From Catellatospora citrea (lineage in GTDB: Bacteria > Actinomycetota > Actinomycetes > Mycobacteriales > Micromonosporaceae): a stretch of DNA of 64,000 bases. The stretch covers positions 6,510,001 through 6,574,000 of the forward strand of contig NZ_RAPR01000001.1 of the NCBI RefSeq assembly GCF_003610235.1. Reading direction: 5' to 3'. The translations under genes were made by a program, and so were the position numbers. Positions 16,493 through 25,213 of this stretch are shown here, one piece after another. The stretch's first letter is position 1, and every line of letters begins with the position of its first letter. Below the pieces are notes generated by a model that saw only the letters and a program-made list of their open reading frames with translations, did no database searches and was not told where the DNA came from.

Positions 16493-17062
16493 ATGCCCCG
16501 CCTCAACGTCGTCGTCGCCTCGACCCGCCCCGGCCGGATCGGCCACGTCATCGGCGACTGGTTCGCCGGCGTCGCGGCCGCCCACGGCGGGTTCGACGTG
16601 CGCGTGGTCGATCTCGTCGAGCTCGACCTGCCGTTCCACGACGAGCCCGGCCAGCCGGTGGACGGCGGGCCGTACGCCCACGAGCACACCCGGCGCTGGA
16701 GCGAGACCACTGACGCCGCCGACGCGTTCGTGTTCGTGATGCCGGAGTACAACCGCGGCTACAGCGCGCCCCTGAAGAACGCGCTGGACTACCTGTACCG
16801 CGAGTGGCACCACAAGCCCGCCGGCTTCGTCAGCTACGGCATGTCCTCGGCCGGGATGCGCGCGGTCGAGCAGCTCAAGCCGGTGCTCGGCGCGCTGCGC
16901 ATGGTGCCGCTCGCGGAGTCGGTCAACATCCATCTGCGCCAGGTCGTCGCCGCCGACGGCACGTTCGTGCCGAACCCGGCCATGGCCGACGCCGCCCAGG
17001 GCATGCTGGACGAGTTGCGGCTGATGGCCGAGCTGATGACCGCCGCACGTGTCGCGGCCTGA
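16493..17062 (+). CDS. NADPH-dependent FMN reductase
   Basis: The 189-residue flavodoxin-like protein has the FMN-binding start VVVASTRPGRIGHVIGDWF and the family signature PEYNRGYSAPLKNALDYLYREW. Such enzymes reduce free FMN or quinones, or act as azoreductases. TAGGAG lies upstream of ATG 16493. It is divergent from the MarR gene with twin operators between them, pointing to inducible detoxification of quinones or electrophiles. Confidence 0.9.
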   Translation: MPRLNVVVASTRPGRIGHVIGDWFAGVAAAHGGFDVRVVDLVELDLPFHDEPGQPVDGGPYAHEHTRRWSETTDAADAFVFVMPEYNRGYSAPLKNALDYLYREWHHKPAGFVSYGMSSAGMRAVEQLKPVLGALRMVPLAESVNIHLRQVVAADGTFVPNPAMADAAQGMLDELRLMAELMTAARVAA

Positions 17063-17129
17063 CCAGGGCCGGGCGATGACGGAGCTGATCGGGCGGCCGA
17101 CGCCGCCCACGCTGGAAGGGGGAGCGGGC

Positions 17130-17549
17130 ATGCGCGAGCAGGACCGGCTGTGGCAGGTCATCGGACGTACCGGCCGGGGCGTGCTGGCCACCGTCAAGCG
17201 CGACGGGCGACCGCAGCTGTCCAACGTCGACTACCTGGCCACCGACGGCGTGATCCGGTTCTCCAGCACGGCCGACCGGGCCAAGGTGCGCAACCTGCGC
17301 CGCGACCCCCGGGCCAGCTTCTACGTGACCACCCCGGGCGGCGGCACGTACGCGGTCGCCGAAGGGCTCGCAGAGCTGTCCGCCACCGCGGCCGACCCGC
17401 ACGACGCGGCCGTGGAGGAGCTGGTCGGGCTGTACCGGGACATCCGCGGCGAGCACCCCGACTGGGCCGAGTACCGGTCCGTCATGGTCGCCGACGCCCG
17501 CCTGGTCGTCCGCATCCACGTCGACCGCCTCTACGGCTGGCTCGGCTGA
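17130..17549 (+). CDS. PPOX-class F420-dependent oxidoreductase
   Basis: The 139-residue protein has the split-barrel flavin/F420-binding pattern: GRGVLATVKRDGRPQLSNVDYLATDGVIRFSSTADRAKVRNLRRDPRASFYVTTPGGGTYAVAEG, typical of actinobacterial PPOX-class F420 enzymes. ATG 17130 has GGGGGAG about 6 nt upstream and gives the usual family start MREQDRLWQVI; the upstream in-frame ATGs at 17049 and 17076 would add an atypical extension. It follows the FMN reductase and may share its MarR-controlled transcript. Confidence 0.82.
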   Translation: MREQDRLWQVIGRTGRGVLATVKRDGRPQLSNVDYLATDGVIRFSSTADRAKVRNLRRDPRASFYVTTPGGGTYAVAEGLAELSATAADPHDAAVEELVGLYRDIRGEHPDWAEYRSVMVADARLVVRIHVDRLYGWLG

Positions 17550-17655
17550 CCCACCCCGCCGCCCACTCCACCCCGCCGCGCCACCCACCGAGGCTCACGC
17601 CGCGCGGATGCCCCGCTCCTGATAGACGTTGGCCTATCTGATCGAGAATTTGTAG

Positions 17656-18834
17656 GGCGGTTTCTAGCGGCTGTTGCAACGGGGTACGGATCTTGGAGGA
17701 TGTGGTCCGTGCCTGGCAGACGACTGACATCAGAAGAACGTGCTCAGATCGAGGTGTTGTACGGCCAGGGGCTGCGGTTCCCGCAGATCGCGCAGGCGAT
17801 CGGGCGGGACCGCAGCACCGTGTGGCGTGAGGTCCAGCGCAATAACGCCCGCCATGGCGGCACGCATGCGCCGGGGGCGCCGGCCCACGGCGGGCGGGCC
17901 GGTGGTGTTCGGCCTGGTGGTGTGTTGCGGCCGCGGGCGTACCGGTTCAAGTACTGCCACCGGTTCGCGCAGCGTCGTGCGGGTGAGCGGGCGTTGCGGC
18001 CCCGTGAGGGCAGGCTGCGCGCCCGGCGTGGTCGTACGATGGCCCCGCTGTGGGACGTGGTCCGTGAGCGGCTGGCGCAGCGGTGGTCACCGGTGCAGGT
18101 CGCCCGGTCGTTGCGTGCCGATTTTGCTGACCGGCCGGAGCATTGGGTGTCGCACGAGACGATCTACCAGGCGATCTACTTCCAGGCCCGGGGCGGGATG
18201 CGTGAGGAGCTGGCCCGGCAGGTCGCGCTGCGTTCGGGTCGTGCGGTGCGAAAGCCGCAGTCGCGTGTGGCGGCGGCCGGGCGTGGGGCCAAGCCGTGGA
18301 TCCGGGACCTGAACATCTCGACCCGCCCGGCCGAGGTCACCGACCGGGCCGTGCCCGGGCACTGGGAAGGCGACCTGATCATCGGCGCACGAGGCACCAG
18401 CGCGATCATCACCCTCGTCGAACGCGCGACCCGGTACGTCATGCTCGGCGCGCTGCCCGACTCACGGGTCAGCGAACAGGTCGTCGACGTGCTCACCGCC
18501 CTGATGGGCCGCCTGCCGGCCGAGCTGCGCAAAACGTTGACCTGGGACCAGGGCGCCGAGATGGCCCGCCACGCCCGGTTCACCCTGGCCACCGACTGCA
18601 AGGTCTACTTCTGCGACCCGCACTCACCCTGGCAGCGCGGCAGCAACGAGAACACCAACGGACTGCTCCGCCAGTACTTCCCCCGCTCCAGCACCGACTT
18701 TCGCACCATCAGCCAGGACGAACTCGACGCGGTCGCCCGAGAACTCAACGGACGACCGCGCCAAACCCTCGACTGGTCAAACCCAGCCAAAGAACTCAAC
18801 AAGTACCTCGTTGCAACAACCGCTTGAGCCCAAG
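17656..18834 (+). mobile_element. IS30-family insertion sequence
   Basis: About 1.18 kb with 22-base terminal inverted repeats near each end (AGCGGCTGTTGCAACG at 17666; the complement of AGCGGTTGTTGCAACG at 18803-18824), which match at 20 of 22 positions, plus about 10 outer bases. TAG is duplicated at 17653-17655 and 18835-18837 (the boundary could shift by one base to GTAG). The right inverted repeat overlaps the end of the transposase gene. The transposase looks intact, so the element may be active. Confidence 0.85.
17709..18827 (+). CDS. IS30-family transposase
   Basis: The 372-residue transposase has an N-terminal helix-turn-helix (RLTSEERAQIEVLYGQGLRFPQIAQAIGRDRSTVWREVQRN) and a DDE core: D in GHWEGDLIIGA, D in LTWDQGAEMARH, and E in SPWQRGSNENTNGLLRQYFP, the IS30 signature. 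GTG 17709 has GGAGG 9 nt upstream; ATG 17700 directly abuts that site, so it is less likely. The frame is complete and ends inside the right terminal repeat. Confidence 0.92.
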   Translation: MPGRRLTSEERAQIEVLYGQGLRFPQIAQAIGRDRSTVWREVQRNNARHGGTHAPGAPAHGGRAGGVRPGGVLRPRAYRFKYCHRFAQRRAGERALRPREGRLRARRGRTMAPLWDVVRERLAQRWSPVQVARSLRADFADRPEHWVSHETIYQAIYFQARGGMREELARQVALRSGRAVRKPQSRVAAAGRGAKPWIRDLNISTRPAEVTDRAVPGHWEGDLIIGARGTSAIITLVERATRYVMLGALPDSRVSEQVVDVLTALMGRLPAELRKTLTWDQGAEMARHARFTLATDCKVYFCDPHSPWQRGSNENTNGLLRQYFPRSSTDFRTISQDELDAVARELNGRPRQTLDWSNPAKELNKYLVATTA

Positions 18835-18873
18835 TAGATCAAACTCGATCGGATAGGCCAATGTCTATGAAAA

Positions 18874-18893
18874 GCGGGGTCCGGAGACCCCGC
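18874..18893 (+). terminator. Terminator-like hairpin beside family B copy 2
   Basis: GCGGGGTC-CGGA-GACCCCGC, an 8-base-pair perfect stem, follows directly after the family B palindrome and before the DUF2630 gene. Confidence 0.5.
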
Positions 18894-18947
18894 CTCGGCG
18901 CGCCGGATCGCCGGGCGCGGCCGGGTGGGGCGTGCGACGCTGGGGGT

Positions 18948-19193
18948 ATGGACGAGAAGCAGATCTTCGAGCGGATCGACTCCCTGGTCGCCGAGGAGCA
19001 CGACCTGCGGACCAAGCGCGTGCAGGGGGCGATCGACCCCGAGACCGAGTCCGCCCGGCTGCGGTCGCTGGAGGAGACGCTCGACCAGTGCTGGGACCTG
19101 CTGCGCCGGCGCCGTGCGCTCAAGGACGCGGGGGAGAACCCGGACGACGCGAAGGCCGGCGACATCAAGCAGGTCGAGGGCTACCTGCAGTAG
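18948..19193 (+). CDS. DUF2630-family small protein
   Basis: The 81-residue protein (MDEKQIFERIDSLVAEEHDLR, then ETESARLRSLEETLDQCWDLLRRRRALKDAGENPDD) matches the actinobacterial DUF2630 family: short, charged and almost all helical, probably a coiled-coil hairpin. The function is unknown. ATG 18948 gives the family start; the longer in-frame extension runs into the family B repeat and hairpin. A strong terminator-like hairpin follows the stop. Confidence 0.85.
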   Translation: MDEKQIFERIDSLVAEEHDLRTKRVQGAIDPETESARLRSLEETLDQCWDLLRRRRALKDAGENPDDAKAGDIKQVEGYLQ

Positions 19194-19203
19194 AGGCGAG
19201 GTG

Positions 19204-19236
19204 AGGGTGGGCGCGGGGGACCTCCGCGCCCACCCT
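19204..19236. terminator. Bidirectional terminator hairpin
   Basis: AGGGTGGGCGCGG (19204-19216) and its exact complement (19224-19236) around a 7-base loop, between the convergent DUF2630 and symporter genes. Confidence 0.7.
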
Positions 19237-19285
19237 TGGCCGTGCCCGGCCGCCGCGTACGATGCCCGCGGCGGCCGGGCACGGC

Positions 19286-20929
19286 TCAGGCGACGGCCAC
19301 CGGCTCCCCTTCGGAGTCGGTGCCGCGCCGGGGCGAGTCCTCGTCGACGAAGTAGTCGTCGTGCACGGTTCCGTCGGGTCCGTCGGTGACCTTGCCGGCC
19401 CGCAGCACCAGCGTCGCCAGCGCCGCGACGACGAGGTTGACCAGCACCGCGACGAAACCCACGTAGATGGTCGCCTTGGTGTCGAAGCCGAACTTCTCCA
19501 GCGGGAACGCCGAGCCGGCGAAGTGCATCCGTCCGGTCGCCGGGTTGGCGATCTGGTAGAGCATCCACATGCCCAGGCCCATGCCGGCCGCCCAGCCGGC
19601 GATCAGCGCGCCCTTGTGGAACCAGCGGGTGAACAGGCCCAGCGCCACCGAGGGCAGCGTCTGCAGGATGATCACGCCGCCGATGAGCTGCAGATCGATG
19701 GAGAACTGCGGGTCCAGCAGCACGATGCAGAGCAACGCGCCGACCTTGACCACCAGCGAGGCGACCTTGCTGACCTTGGCCTCCTGGGCGGGGCTGGCCT
19801 CGCGGTTGAGGTACTCCTTGTAGATGTTGCGGGTGAACAGGTTGGCCGCGGCGATCGACATGATCGCGGCGGGGACCAGCGCACCGATGCCGATGGCGGC
19901 GAAGGCGACGCCCGCGAACCAGTCCGGGAACTGCTTGTCGAACAGCACCGGCACGATGGTGTTGGTGTCCACCGAGCCGGGGTTGGCCCCGGGCAGCGGC
20001 TTGACGCCGGCGGCGATCGCGGCGAAGCCGAGCATCGCGAGCAGGCCCAGCAGCAGCGAGTACGCGGGCAGCGCGGACATGTTGCGCTTGATCACGTCGC
20101 GGTTGCGGGAGGCGAGCACGCCGGTGACCGAGTGCGGGTAGAGGAACAGCGCCAGCGCCGAGCCGAACGCCAGCGTGATGTACTGCAGCTGGTTGTTGGC
20201 GTTGAGCAGCAGCCCGTCACTGGCGGCGGGGCTGGCGTCGTACTTGGCCTGCGCCGCGTCGAAGATCGCGCCCCAGCCGCCGAGCTGCGACGGCAGCCAG
20301 AACACCGCGACCAGGATCACGATGTAGATCAGCGTGTCCTTGACGAACGCGATCAGTGCGGGGGCGCGCAGCCCGGACTGGTAGGTGTACGCGGCGAGGA
20401 TCGCGAACGCGATGATGATCGGCGCGTGCCGGGCGACGGTGGACTCGCCGGTGACGCCCATCGTCTTGAGCACCGCCTCGATGCCGACGAGCTGCAGCGC
20501 GATGTAGGGCATCGTGGCGACGATGCCGGTGATCGCGACGAGCAGCGCCAGCGTCGGCGAGCCGAACCGGGTGCGCACGAAGTCGGCCGGGGTGACCAGG
20601 CCGTGCCGGTGCGAGACTGACCACAGCCGCACCAGGACCAGGAAGAACAGCGGGTAGATGATGACGGTGTACGGCACCGCGAAGAAGCCCATCGCCCCGG
20701 CGCCGAAGACCAGCGCGGGCACGGCGACGAAGGTGTACGCGGTGTAGAGGTCGCCGCCGACGAGGAACCAGGTGATCCACGAGCCGAAGTTGCGCCCGCC
20801 CAGGCCCCATTCGTCGAGGTGTTCCATGGTGTCGGGCCGCCGCCACTTGGCGGCGACGAAGCCGAGCGCGCTGACGCCGACGAACAGCACCGCGAACACG
20901 ATGATCTCGGTGAGATGGTCACGCCACAT
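19286..20929 (-). CDS. Sodium:solute symporter (SSS family, MctP-like)
   Basis: The 547-residue membrane protein has about 13 helices and SSS features (WGLGGRNFGSWITWFLVGGDLYTAYTFVAVPALVFG; IGIGALVPAAIMSIAAANLFTRNIYKEYLNREAS). This subgroup is usually encoded with a DUF3311 protein, as here, and includes monocarboxylate and pantothenate-like carriers. It probably takes up a carboxylate with sodium. The C-terminal tail is acidic and cytoplasmic. ATG 20929 lies two bases after the DUF3311 stop. Confidence 0.88.
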   Translation of the reverse strand: MWRDHLTEIIVFAVLFVGVSALGFVAAKWRRPDTMEHLDEWGLGGRNFGSWITWFLVGGDLYTAYTFVAVPALVFGAGAMGFFAVPYTVIIYPLFFLVLVRLWSVSHRHGLVTPADFVRTRFGSPTLALLVAITGIVATMPYIALQLVGIEAVLKTMGVTGESTVARHAPIIIAFAILAAYTYQSGLRAPALIAFVKDTLIYIVILVAVFWLPSQLGGWGAIFDAAQAKYDASPAASDGLLLNANNQLQYITLAFGSALALFLYPHSVTGVLASRNRDVIKRNMSALPAYSLLLGLLAMLGFAAIAAGVKPLPGANPGSVDTNTIVPVLFDKQFPDWFAGVAFAAIGIGALVPAAIMSIAAANLFTRNIYKEYLNREASPAQEAKVSKVASLVVKVGALLCIVLLDPQFSIDLQLIGGVIILQTLPSVALGLFTRWFHKGALIAGWAAGMGLGMWMLYQIANPATGRMHFAGSAFPLEKFGFDTKATIYVGFVAVLVNLVVAALATLVLRAGKVTDGPDGTVHDDYFVDEDSPRRGTDSEGEPVAVA

Positions 20930-20931
20930 GG

Positions 20932-21198
20932 TCAGCCCTCCCTGCTGCTGCGGCTGGCGGGGATCCGGGGCCCACTGCTGCGGCGCTTGGTCATCCGGTA
21001 GACCAGCGTCGTGGTGGACACGCCGACCAGGATGTATGCCAGCTGCTGCCAGTAGAAGCGCGGGAAGCCGAGCAGGTCGGGACTGGACGAGTTGTAGAAG
21101 GTCGTGATCAGCGGCAGCACGATCGGGACGATCAGCAGCCAGTTCCAGGGACTGTGATCGCGATCGCCGGGTCGCCGGTCGGGTGCGGGTTCACCCAT
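20932..21198 (-). CDS. DUF3311-family small membrane protein
   Basis: The 88-residue protein has two membrane helices (NWLLIVPIVLPLITTFYN and FYWQQLAYILVGVSTTTLVYRM), the DUF3311 layout. It precedes and is coupled to an SSS symporter, the standard neighbour, and may be a subunit or folding partner. GGAGG lies about 10 nt before ATG 21198. The 219-base gap to the divergent kinase gene carries the GNAT-independent direct repeat GCGCCGAACGG twice (about 21293 and 21312). Confidence 0.85.
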   Translation of the reverse strand: MGEPAPDRRPGDRDHSPWNWLLIVPIVLPLITTFYNSSSPDLLGFPRFYWQQLAYILVGVSTTTLVYRMTKRRSSGPRIPASRSSREG

Positions 21199-21405
21199 GG
21201 CACGTGCCTCCTCGCACGAAGGGACGGATCAACGGTGCGAGGGAGGATACGCAGGCCCGGCCGGGTGAATTGCCGTTCGTCGCCCTGACACGCGCCGAAC
21301 GGCGGGTTCGGTGCGCCGAACGGTTGGTCGCATACGCCTGAAGGGTCGACTGGATCTGGATCACACTCGCGTCACCTGCGTGGTGTAGGGCGCGGCACTG
21401 TTGGG

Positions 21406-21411
21406 TAGGGT
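21406..21411 (+). promoter_or_regulatory. -10 box of a leaderless transcript (kinase gene)
   Basis: TAGGGT lies 6 nt before ATG 21418 and no ribosome-binding site is present, matching the leaderless TANNNT arrangement. Confidence 0.45.
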
Positions 21412-21417
21412 CCTCGA

Positions 21418-23298
21418 ATGCCCGCTGTGCCACCACGTGTCCTCGCTGACCGGTACCGGTTGCTCGAACCTCTCGGCCAGGGCGGGATGGGCATGGTCTG
21501 GCTGGCCCGCGACGAGACCCTGCACCGCGACGTCGCGGTCAAGGAGGTCGTGCCCCCGGCCGGGCTCACCGAGGACGAACGCGCCGAGATGAACGCCCGC
21601 TCGCTACGGGAGGCCCGCGCCATCGCCCGGCTCAGCCACCCCAACGTGGTGCGCATCTTCGACGTCGTCACCGTCGACGGCCGGCCGTGGATCGTGATGG
21701 AGTACCTGTCGGGCAAGTCCCTCGCGGCCTTGATGGCCGAGCAGGGCCGGCTCGCTCCCGCCAAGGTGGCCGACATCGGGCTGGGCGTGCTGGCCGCGCT
21801 GCGGGCGGCGCACGGCGCGGGCATGCTGCACCGCGACGTCAAGCCCGGCAACGTCATGCTCGGCGAGGACGGCCGCGTCGTGCTCACCGACTTCGGCCTG
21901 GCCACGCTGCCCGGCGACCCCGCCGTGACGCGCACCGGCCTGATCCTCGGCTCACCGTCGTACATCTCCCCGGAGCGCGTCGAGGGCGGCGAGGTCGGTC
22001 CCGCCGCGGACCTGTGGTCGCTGGGCGCGACGCTCTACGCCGCGGTCGAGGGGCAGTCGCCGTACGCCCGGCCGAACGCCATGGCCACGCTCGCCGCGCT
22101 GGCCACCGAGGAGCCGGCCCCGGCACGCCTGGCCGGGCCGCTCAAGCCGCTGCTGGCGGGACTGCTGCGCAAGGATCCGCGCCTGCGCATGACCGCGGCC
22201 GAGGCCGAGCAGGTGCTGCTGCGGGTGGCCGTCGGCCGCCGCGGCGCCGCGGGCTTCCTCGGCGGCGCACGCCCCGGGGCCGTCCCGAGCCAACGGCGGA
22301 AGACCACGCCTCCGGCGCTACCGGCACGGGCTGCCGCCGCTGCCGCGGTGCCCGACGTCGAGCGGCCCGCCCGGACCCTGCCCGACCCGCAGCGCCCCGC
22401 CGAGCCGAAGCAGACCGTCGACGCGAAGCAGGCCGCCGAGCCGAAGCAGACCACTGCTGCCGGCGACGGTCCTGCGGCGTCCGCGCCAGGGCTGGGCACG
22501 GCACCGGCTGCCGCGCCGGCGTCCGGGGCCGCCGCCGGGGGCAAGCCGAAGGGCGTCTCCGTCGCGCCCGCGCAGCGGACCGGAAGCGGCTCGGACGATC
22601 GGGCTGTCGGCGCCGCACCGGTGCCGGCCACATCGGACGGCGCTCTGGTCGCGCGTTCCCGCAAGGGCCGTGCGATGACCCTGGTTGCGGTGGCCGCCGT
22701 CGTGCTGGCAGTGCTCGCGGTCGTGATCGTGCCGCGCCTGGGCGGCAAGCCGCGCGGCAACGTCGCAGCAGGTGGTTCGCCGTCGGCATCCGCCAGCCCG
22801 TCGGCGGCCGCGTCGCCGAGCGGGCTGCCCTCGCCGTCGCCGAGCGGCCTGGTGCTGCCCGACGGTTGGCACATGTACCGCGACCGCACCGGTTTCGCGG
22901 TCGCCGTGCCGCGCACCTGGCGGGTCGTCCGCAAGGGCACCATCGTGCGCTTCGAGGAGCCCAACGGGGGCCGGCTGCTGCTCATCGATCAGTCCGACAG
23001 CCCGAAGAGCGACCCGGTCGCGGACTGGACGCGGCAGGAGGCCCGCCGCGTCGCCTCGCACGACTGGAACGACTACCGCAAGGTGCACATCGTCAAGGTC
23101 GACTACTTCATCGCCTGTGCGGACTGGGAGTTCACCTATCGCGGCAACTCCGGTCGCATCCACGTGATCAATCGTGGGTTCGTGACCGGGCCGAAGCAGG
23201 CGCACGCCATCTACTGGTCGACGCCGGAGTCCCAGTGGCAGGACAACCTCGACGAGTTCGCTCTGATCACGGCCAGCTTCCAGCCCAACCCGGTGTGA
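21418..23298 (+). CDS. Transmembrane Hanks-type Ser/Thr protein kinase
   Basis: The 626-residue protein has an N-terminal kinase domain (residues about 13-270): glycine loop GQGGMGMVW, ATP lysine K42 in VAVKEV, catalytic HRDVKPGN, DFGLA, and SPSYISPERV as the activation-to-APE region. A long Ala/Pro/Lys linker (about 275-418) leads to one membrane helix (about 420-440) and a 180-residue extracellular domain (DGWHMYRDRTGFAVAVPRTWRVV) that resembles the lipoprotein-like sensor of some actinobacterial kinases. It has no PASTA repeats, so it is not PknB. Its signal and substrates are unknown. Confidence 0.92.
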   Translation: MPAVPPRVLADRYRLLEPLGQGGMGMVWLARDETLHRDVAVKEVVPPAGLTEDERAEMNARSLREARAIARLSHPNVVRIFDVVTVDGRPWIVMEYLSGKSLAALMAEQGRLAPAKVADIGLGVLAALRAAHGAGMLHRDVKPGNVMLGEDGRVVLTDFGLATLPGDPAVTRTGLILGSPSYISPERVEGGEVGPAADLWSLGATLYAAVEGQSPYARPNAMATLAALATEEPAPARLAGPLKPLLAGLLRKDPRLRMTAAEAEQVLLRVAVGRRGAAGFLGGARPGAVPSQRRKTTPPALPARAAAAAAVPDVERPARTLPDPQRPAEPKQTVDAKQAAEPKQTTAAGDGPAASAPGLGTAPAAAPASGAAAGGKPKGVSVAPAQRTGSGSDDRAVGAAPVPATSDGALVARSRKGRAMTLVAVAAVVLAVLAVVIVPRLGGKPRGNVAAGGSPSASASPSAAASPSGLPSPSPSGLVLPDGWHMYRDRTGFAVAVPRTWRVVRKGTIVRFEEPNGGRLLLIDQSDSPKSDPVADWTRQEARRVASHDWNDYRKVHIVKVDYFIACADWEFTYRGNSGRIHVINRGFVTGPKQAHAIYWSTPESQWQDNLDEFALITASFQPNPV

Positions 23299-23342
23299 GA
23301 ACCGGTTTGCCCGGTGATCTTCGGGGTGGGCATACTCCGCAG

Positions 23343-24062
23343 ATGACCGAGGCATACACGTCCGCACTGCTGCTGGTGGGGGAGAAGGACGAGGAACTCA
23401 CCGCGCTGCTGGACCGGGAGCTGACCGCGTTCAACAACGCCGCGGTGGGAGTGCACGAGGAGCGCTCGCTGTCGGTGCGGGTGACCGGCGGCGACGGCAC
23501 GCTCATCGCCGGGCTCACCGGGTGGACCTGGGGCGGCAGCGCCGGGATCTCGATGGTGTGGGTGCACGCCGACCACCGCCGCGACGGCTGGGGCGGCCGG
23601 CTGCTGGCCGCTGCCGAGGACGAGGCCCGCGCCCGCGGCTGCGACCGGATCAGCGTCTCGTCGTTCTCGTTCCAGGCGCCGGAGTTCTACCGCCGCCACG
23701 GGTACGTCGCCTCCGGCCGCACCGAGGGCTACCCGGGGGACGCCTCCGACGTGCACTTCTGGAAGCGGCTCGACGGGCCGGCGGTCGCGCCGCGGCTGCG
23801 GCTGGTGGCGGTCGTCGACTACCCGGCCGGGCACGAGGAGACCGTCCAGCGGTACGAGGACGACGTGCTGGCCCTGCTGCCCCGGCACGGCGGTCTGCTG
23901 GAGCAGCGGCTGCGCGGCCCGGAGGCCGAGGTGCACGTGATTTCGTTCGCCGCGCGTGCCGGCCTCGACGCGTACATGTCCGACCCGGACCGGGCCAAGC
24001 TCCGCACCGAGATCGGCGACCTCGCCCCGAACGCCCGAGTGCTGACGGTCACCGAGGTCTGA
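23343..24062 (+). CDS. GNAT acetyltransferase fused to a C-terminal dimeric alpha-beta-barrel-like domain
   Basis: The 239-residue protein has a GNAT domain in residues 1-140 (ISMVWVHADHRRDGWGGRLLAAAEDEARARGCD is the acetyl-CoA motif; FYRRHGYVASGRTEGYPG the end). Residues about 145-239 (LRLVAVVDYPAGHEETVQRYEDDVLALLPRHGGLLEQRL to SFAARAGLDAYMSDPDRAKL) resemble a DUF1330- or ABM-like ferredoxin fold, an unusual partner. The gene lies 44 bases after the kinase. Substrate unknown. Confidence 0.75.
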   Translation: MTEAYTSALLLVGEKDEELTALLDRELTAFNNAAVGVHEERSLSVRVTGGDGTLIAGLTGWTWGGSAGISMVWVHADHRRDGWGGRLLAAAEDEARARGCDRISVSSFSFQAPEFYRRHGYVASGRTEGYPGDASDVHFWKRLDGPAVAPRLRLVAVVDYPAGHEETVQRYEDDVLALLPRHGGLLEQRLRGPEAEVHVISFAARAGLDAYMSDPDRAKLRTEIGDLAPNARVLTVTEV

Positions 24063-24170
24063 GCGGTAGGCAGCCGTCGATGCCCGTCGAGTGATCTGAC
24101 TCACCGAACGTCACAAAGCGCGGGATGCGCGGTGTCATGAGGCCGCACCTTTGCCGACGGAGGAGAGGCC

Positions 24171-25142
24171 ATGGCTGAGAACACCCAGGTCATCGCTGAT
24201 GGTGCCGGAGGCGCGCCGGCCCGGCCAGCCCCATCTCCGGTTCAAGGACCGCCCGCGCCACAGCCCGATGACCGTGGCCGCGCCATCGCCATCACCCAGT
24301 GGGGGCTGGTTGCCGCCGGTCTGACGGTGGCTCTGGTGATGCCGGTCGCCGGACCCGGCGCCGCCACCATGGTCGGCCTGCTGCTGCTGACGATCCCGTT
24401 CGCGGCGATCCACGGGATCCGCCGCTACGGCTGGCGGCGGTTCCTGACGTTCTTCGTCGTGAGCTACGTGGTCAGCAACTTCTTTGAGAACCTCAGCATC
24501 ATGACCGGGTTCCCGTTCGGTGACTACCACTACACGGGCAGCGTCAAGCTGTTCCACGTCCCGATCGAGATCGGCCCGATCTACTTCGGCCTGGGCTACA
24601 TCAGCTGGCTGACCGCGTCCACGCTGCTGGACCGTGCCGACGAGCGGCTGAACTGGCGTGAACGCACCGGGCGGTTCAACACCTTCGCGCTGCCGGCCCT
24701 CTCGGCCGCCGTGATGACCATGTTCGACGTGTCGGTCGACTCGCAGGCTTCCACCGTCAACCATGTCTGGATCTGGGAGGACGGCGGCGGTGTCTTCGGT
24801 GTTCCGTACACCAACTACCTCGGCTGGTGGTTGGTCACCTACATCTTTTTCCAGATCTTCGCGCTGCTGCTCGCCCGCCCCCAGACCCGGGCCGAGAAGC
24901 CCGGTGCCGCCGTCACGCCCGGATCACTCCTGCAGCCTGTGCTGTTCTACCTGGGGACCGGGCTGGCCTCGATCTCAACGTTCGTCACCACGGATCCCGG
25001 CACCGTCGTCGATGCTGCCGGGGCAACCTGGGATCTCACTGCGCTCAACGAGACGACGATGACGATCAGCATCTTCAGCGTCATCACCGTCGCCCTCCTC
25101 GCCCTGGCGAAGATCGCCCGCGGTGACACCCGCGCAGCCTGA
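24171..25142 (+). CDS. Carotenoid biosynthesis protein, CruF-like (DUF422)
   Basis: The 323-residue membrane protein has seven or more helices and the CruF/bisanhydrobacterioruberin-hydratase-like patterns SNFFENLSIMTGFPFGDYHY and GVFGVPYTNYLGWWLVTYIFF. The family hydrates carotenoid end groups in C40/C50 pathways; other carotenoid genes are not visible here, so this copy stands alone. The N terminus has a Pro/Ala-rich cytoplasmic tail before the first helix. GGAGGAGAGG supports ATG 24171. Confidence 0.75.
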   Translation: MAENTQVIADGAGGAPARPAPSPVQGPPAPQPDDRGRAIAITQWGLVAAGLTVALVMPVAGPGAATMVGLLLLTIPFAAIHGIRRYGWRRFLTFFVVSYVVSNFFENLSIMTGFPFGDYHYTGSVKLFHVPIEIGPIYFGLGYISWLTASTLLDRADERLNWRERTGRFNTFALPALSAAVMTMFDVSVDSQASTVNHVWIWEDGGGVFGVPYTNYLGWWLVTYIFFQIFALLLARPQTRAEKPGAAVTPGSLLQPVLFYLGTGLASISTFVTTDPGTVVDAAGATWDLTALNETTMTISIFSVITVALLALAKIARGDTRAA

Positions 25143-25213
25143 TCTGCTCGAGCGGTCCGCGTGTCGTACCGGATTGGCATCATGCGGTGACGGTCGGCGC
25201 GTGGGGAGGCGTC

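Larger units (their letters stand above)
17622..18868. repeat. Long intergenic palindrome, family B copy 2, split by an IS30 element
   Basis: The left part (17622-17655, starting ATAGACGTTGGCC) and right part (18835-18868, ending CAATGTCTAT) join to give a palindrome like the intact copy at 7352-7417, with 25-base arms that differ at only two positions. The middle, TTTGTAGATCAAACTCG, is restored exactly as in copy 1 when the IS and one TAG are removed. It lay between the PPOX gene and the DUF2630 gene. Confidence 0.85.

Noticed and set aside
19262..20620. A 452-codon frame antisense to the SSS symporter
   Set aside because: Composition is His/Arg/Asp-rich shadow coding with no recognisable fold.
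21290..21325. Direct repeat GCGCCGAACGG as operator of the kinase gene
   Set aside because: Two short copies in GC-rich DNA without symmetry; too weak to call.
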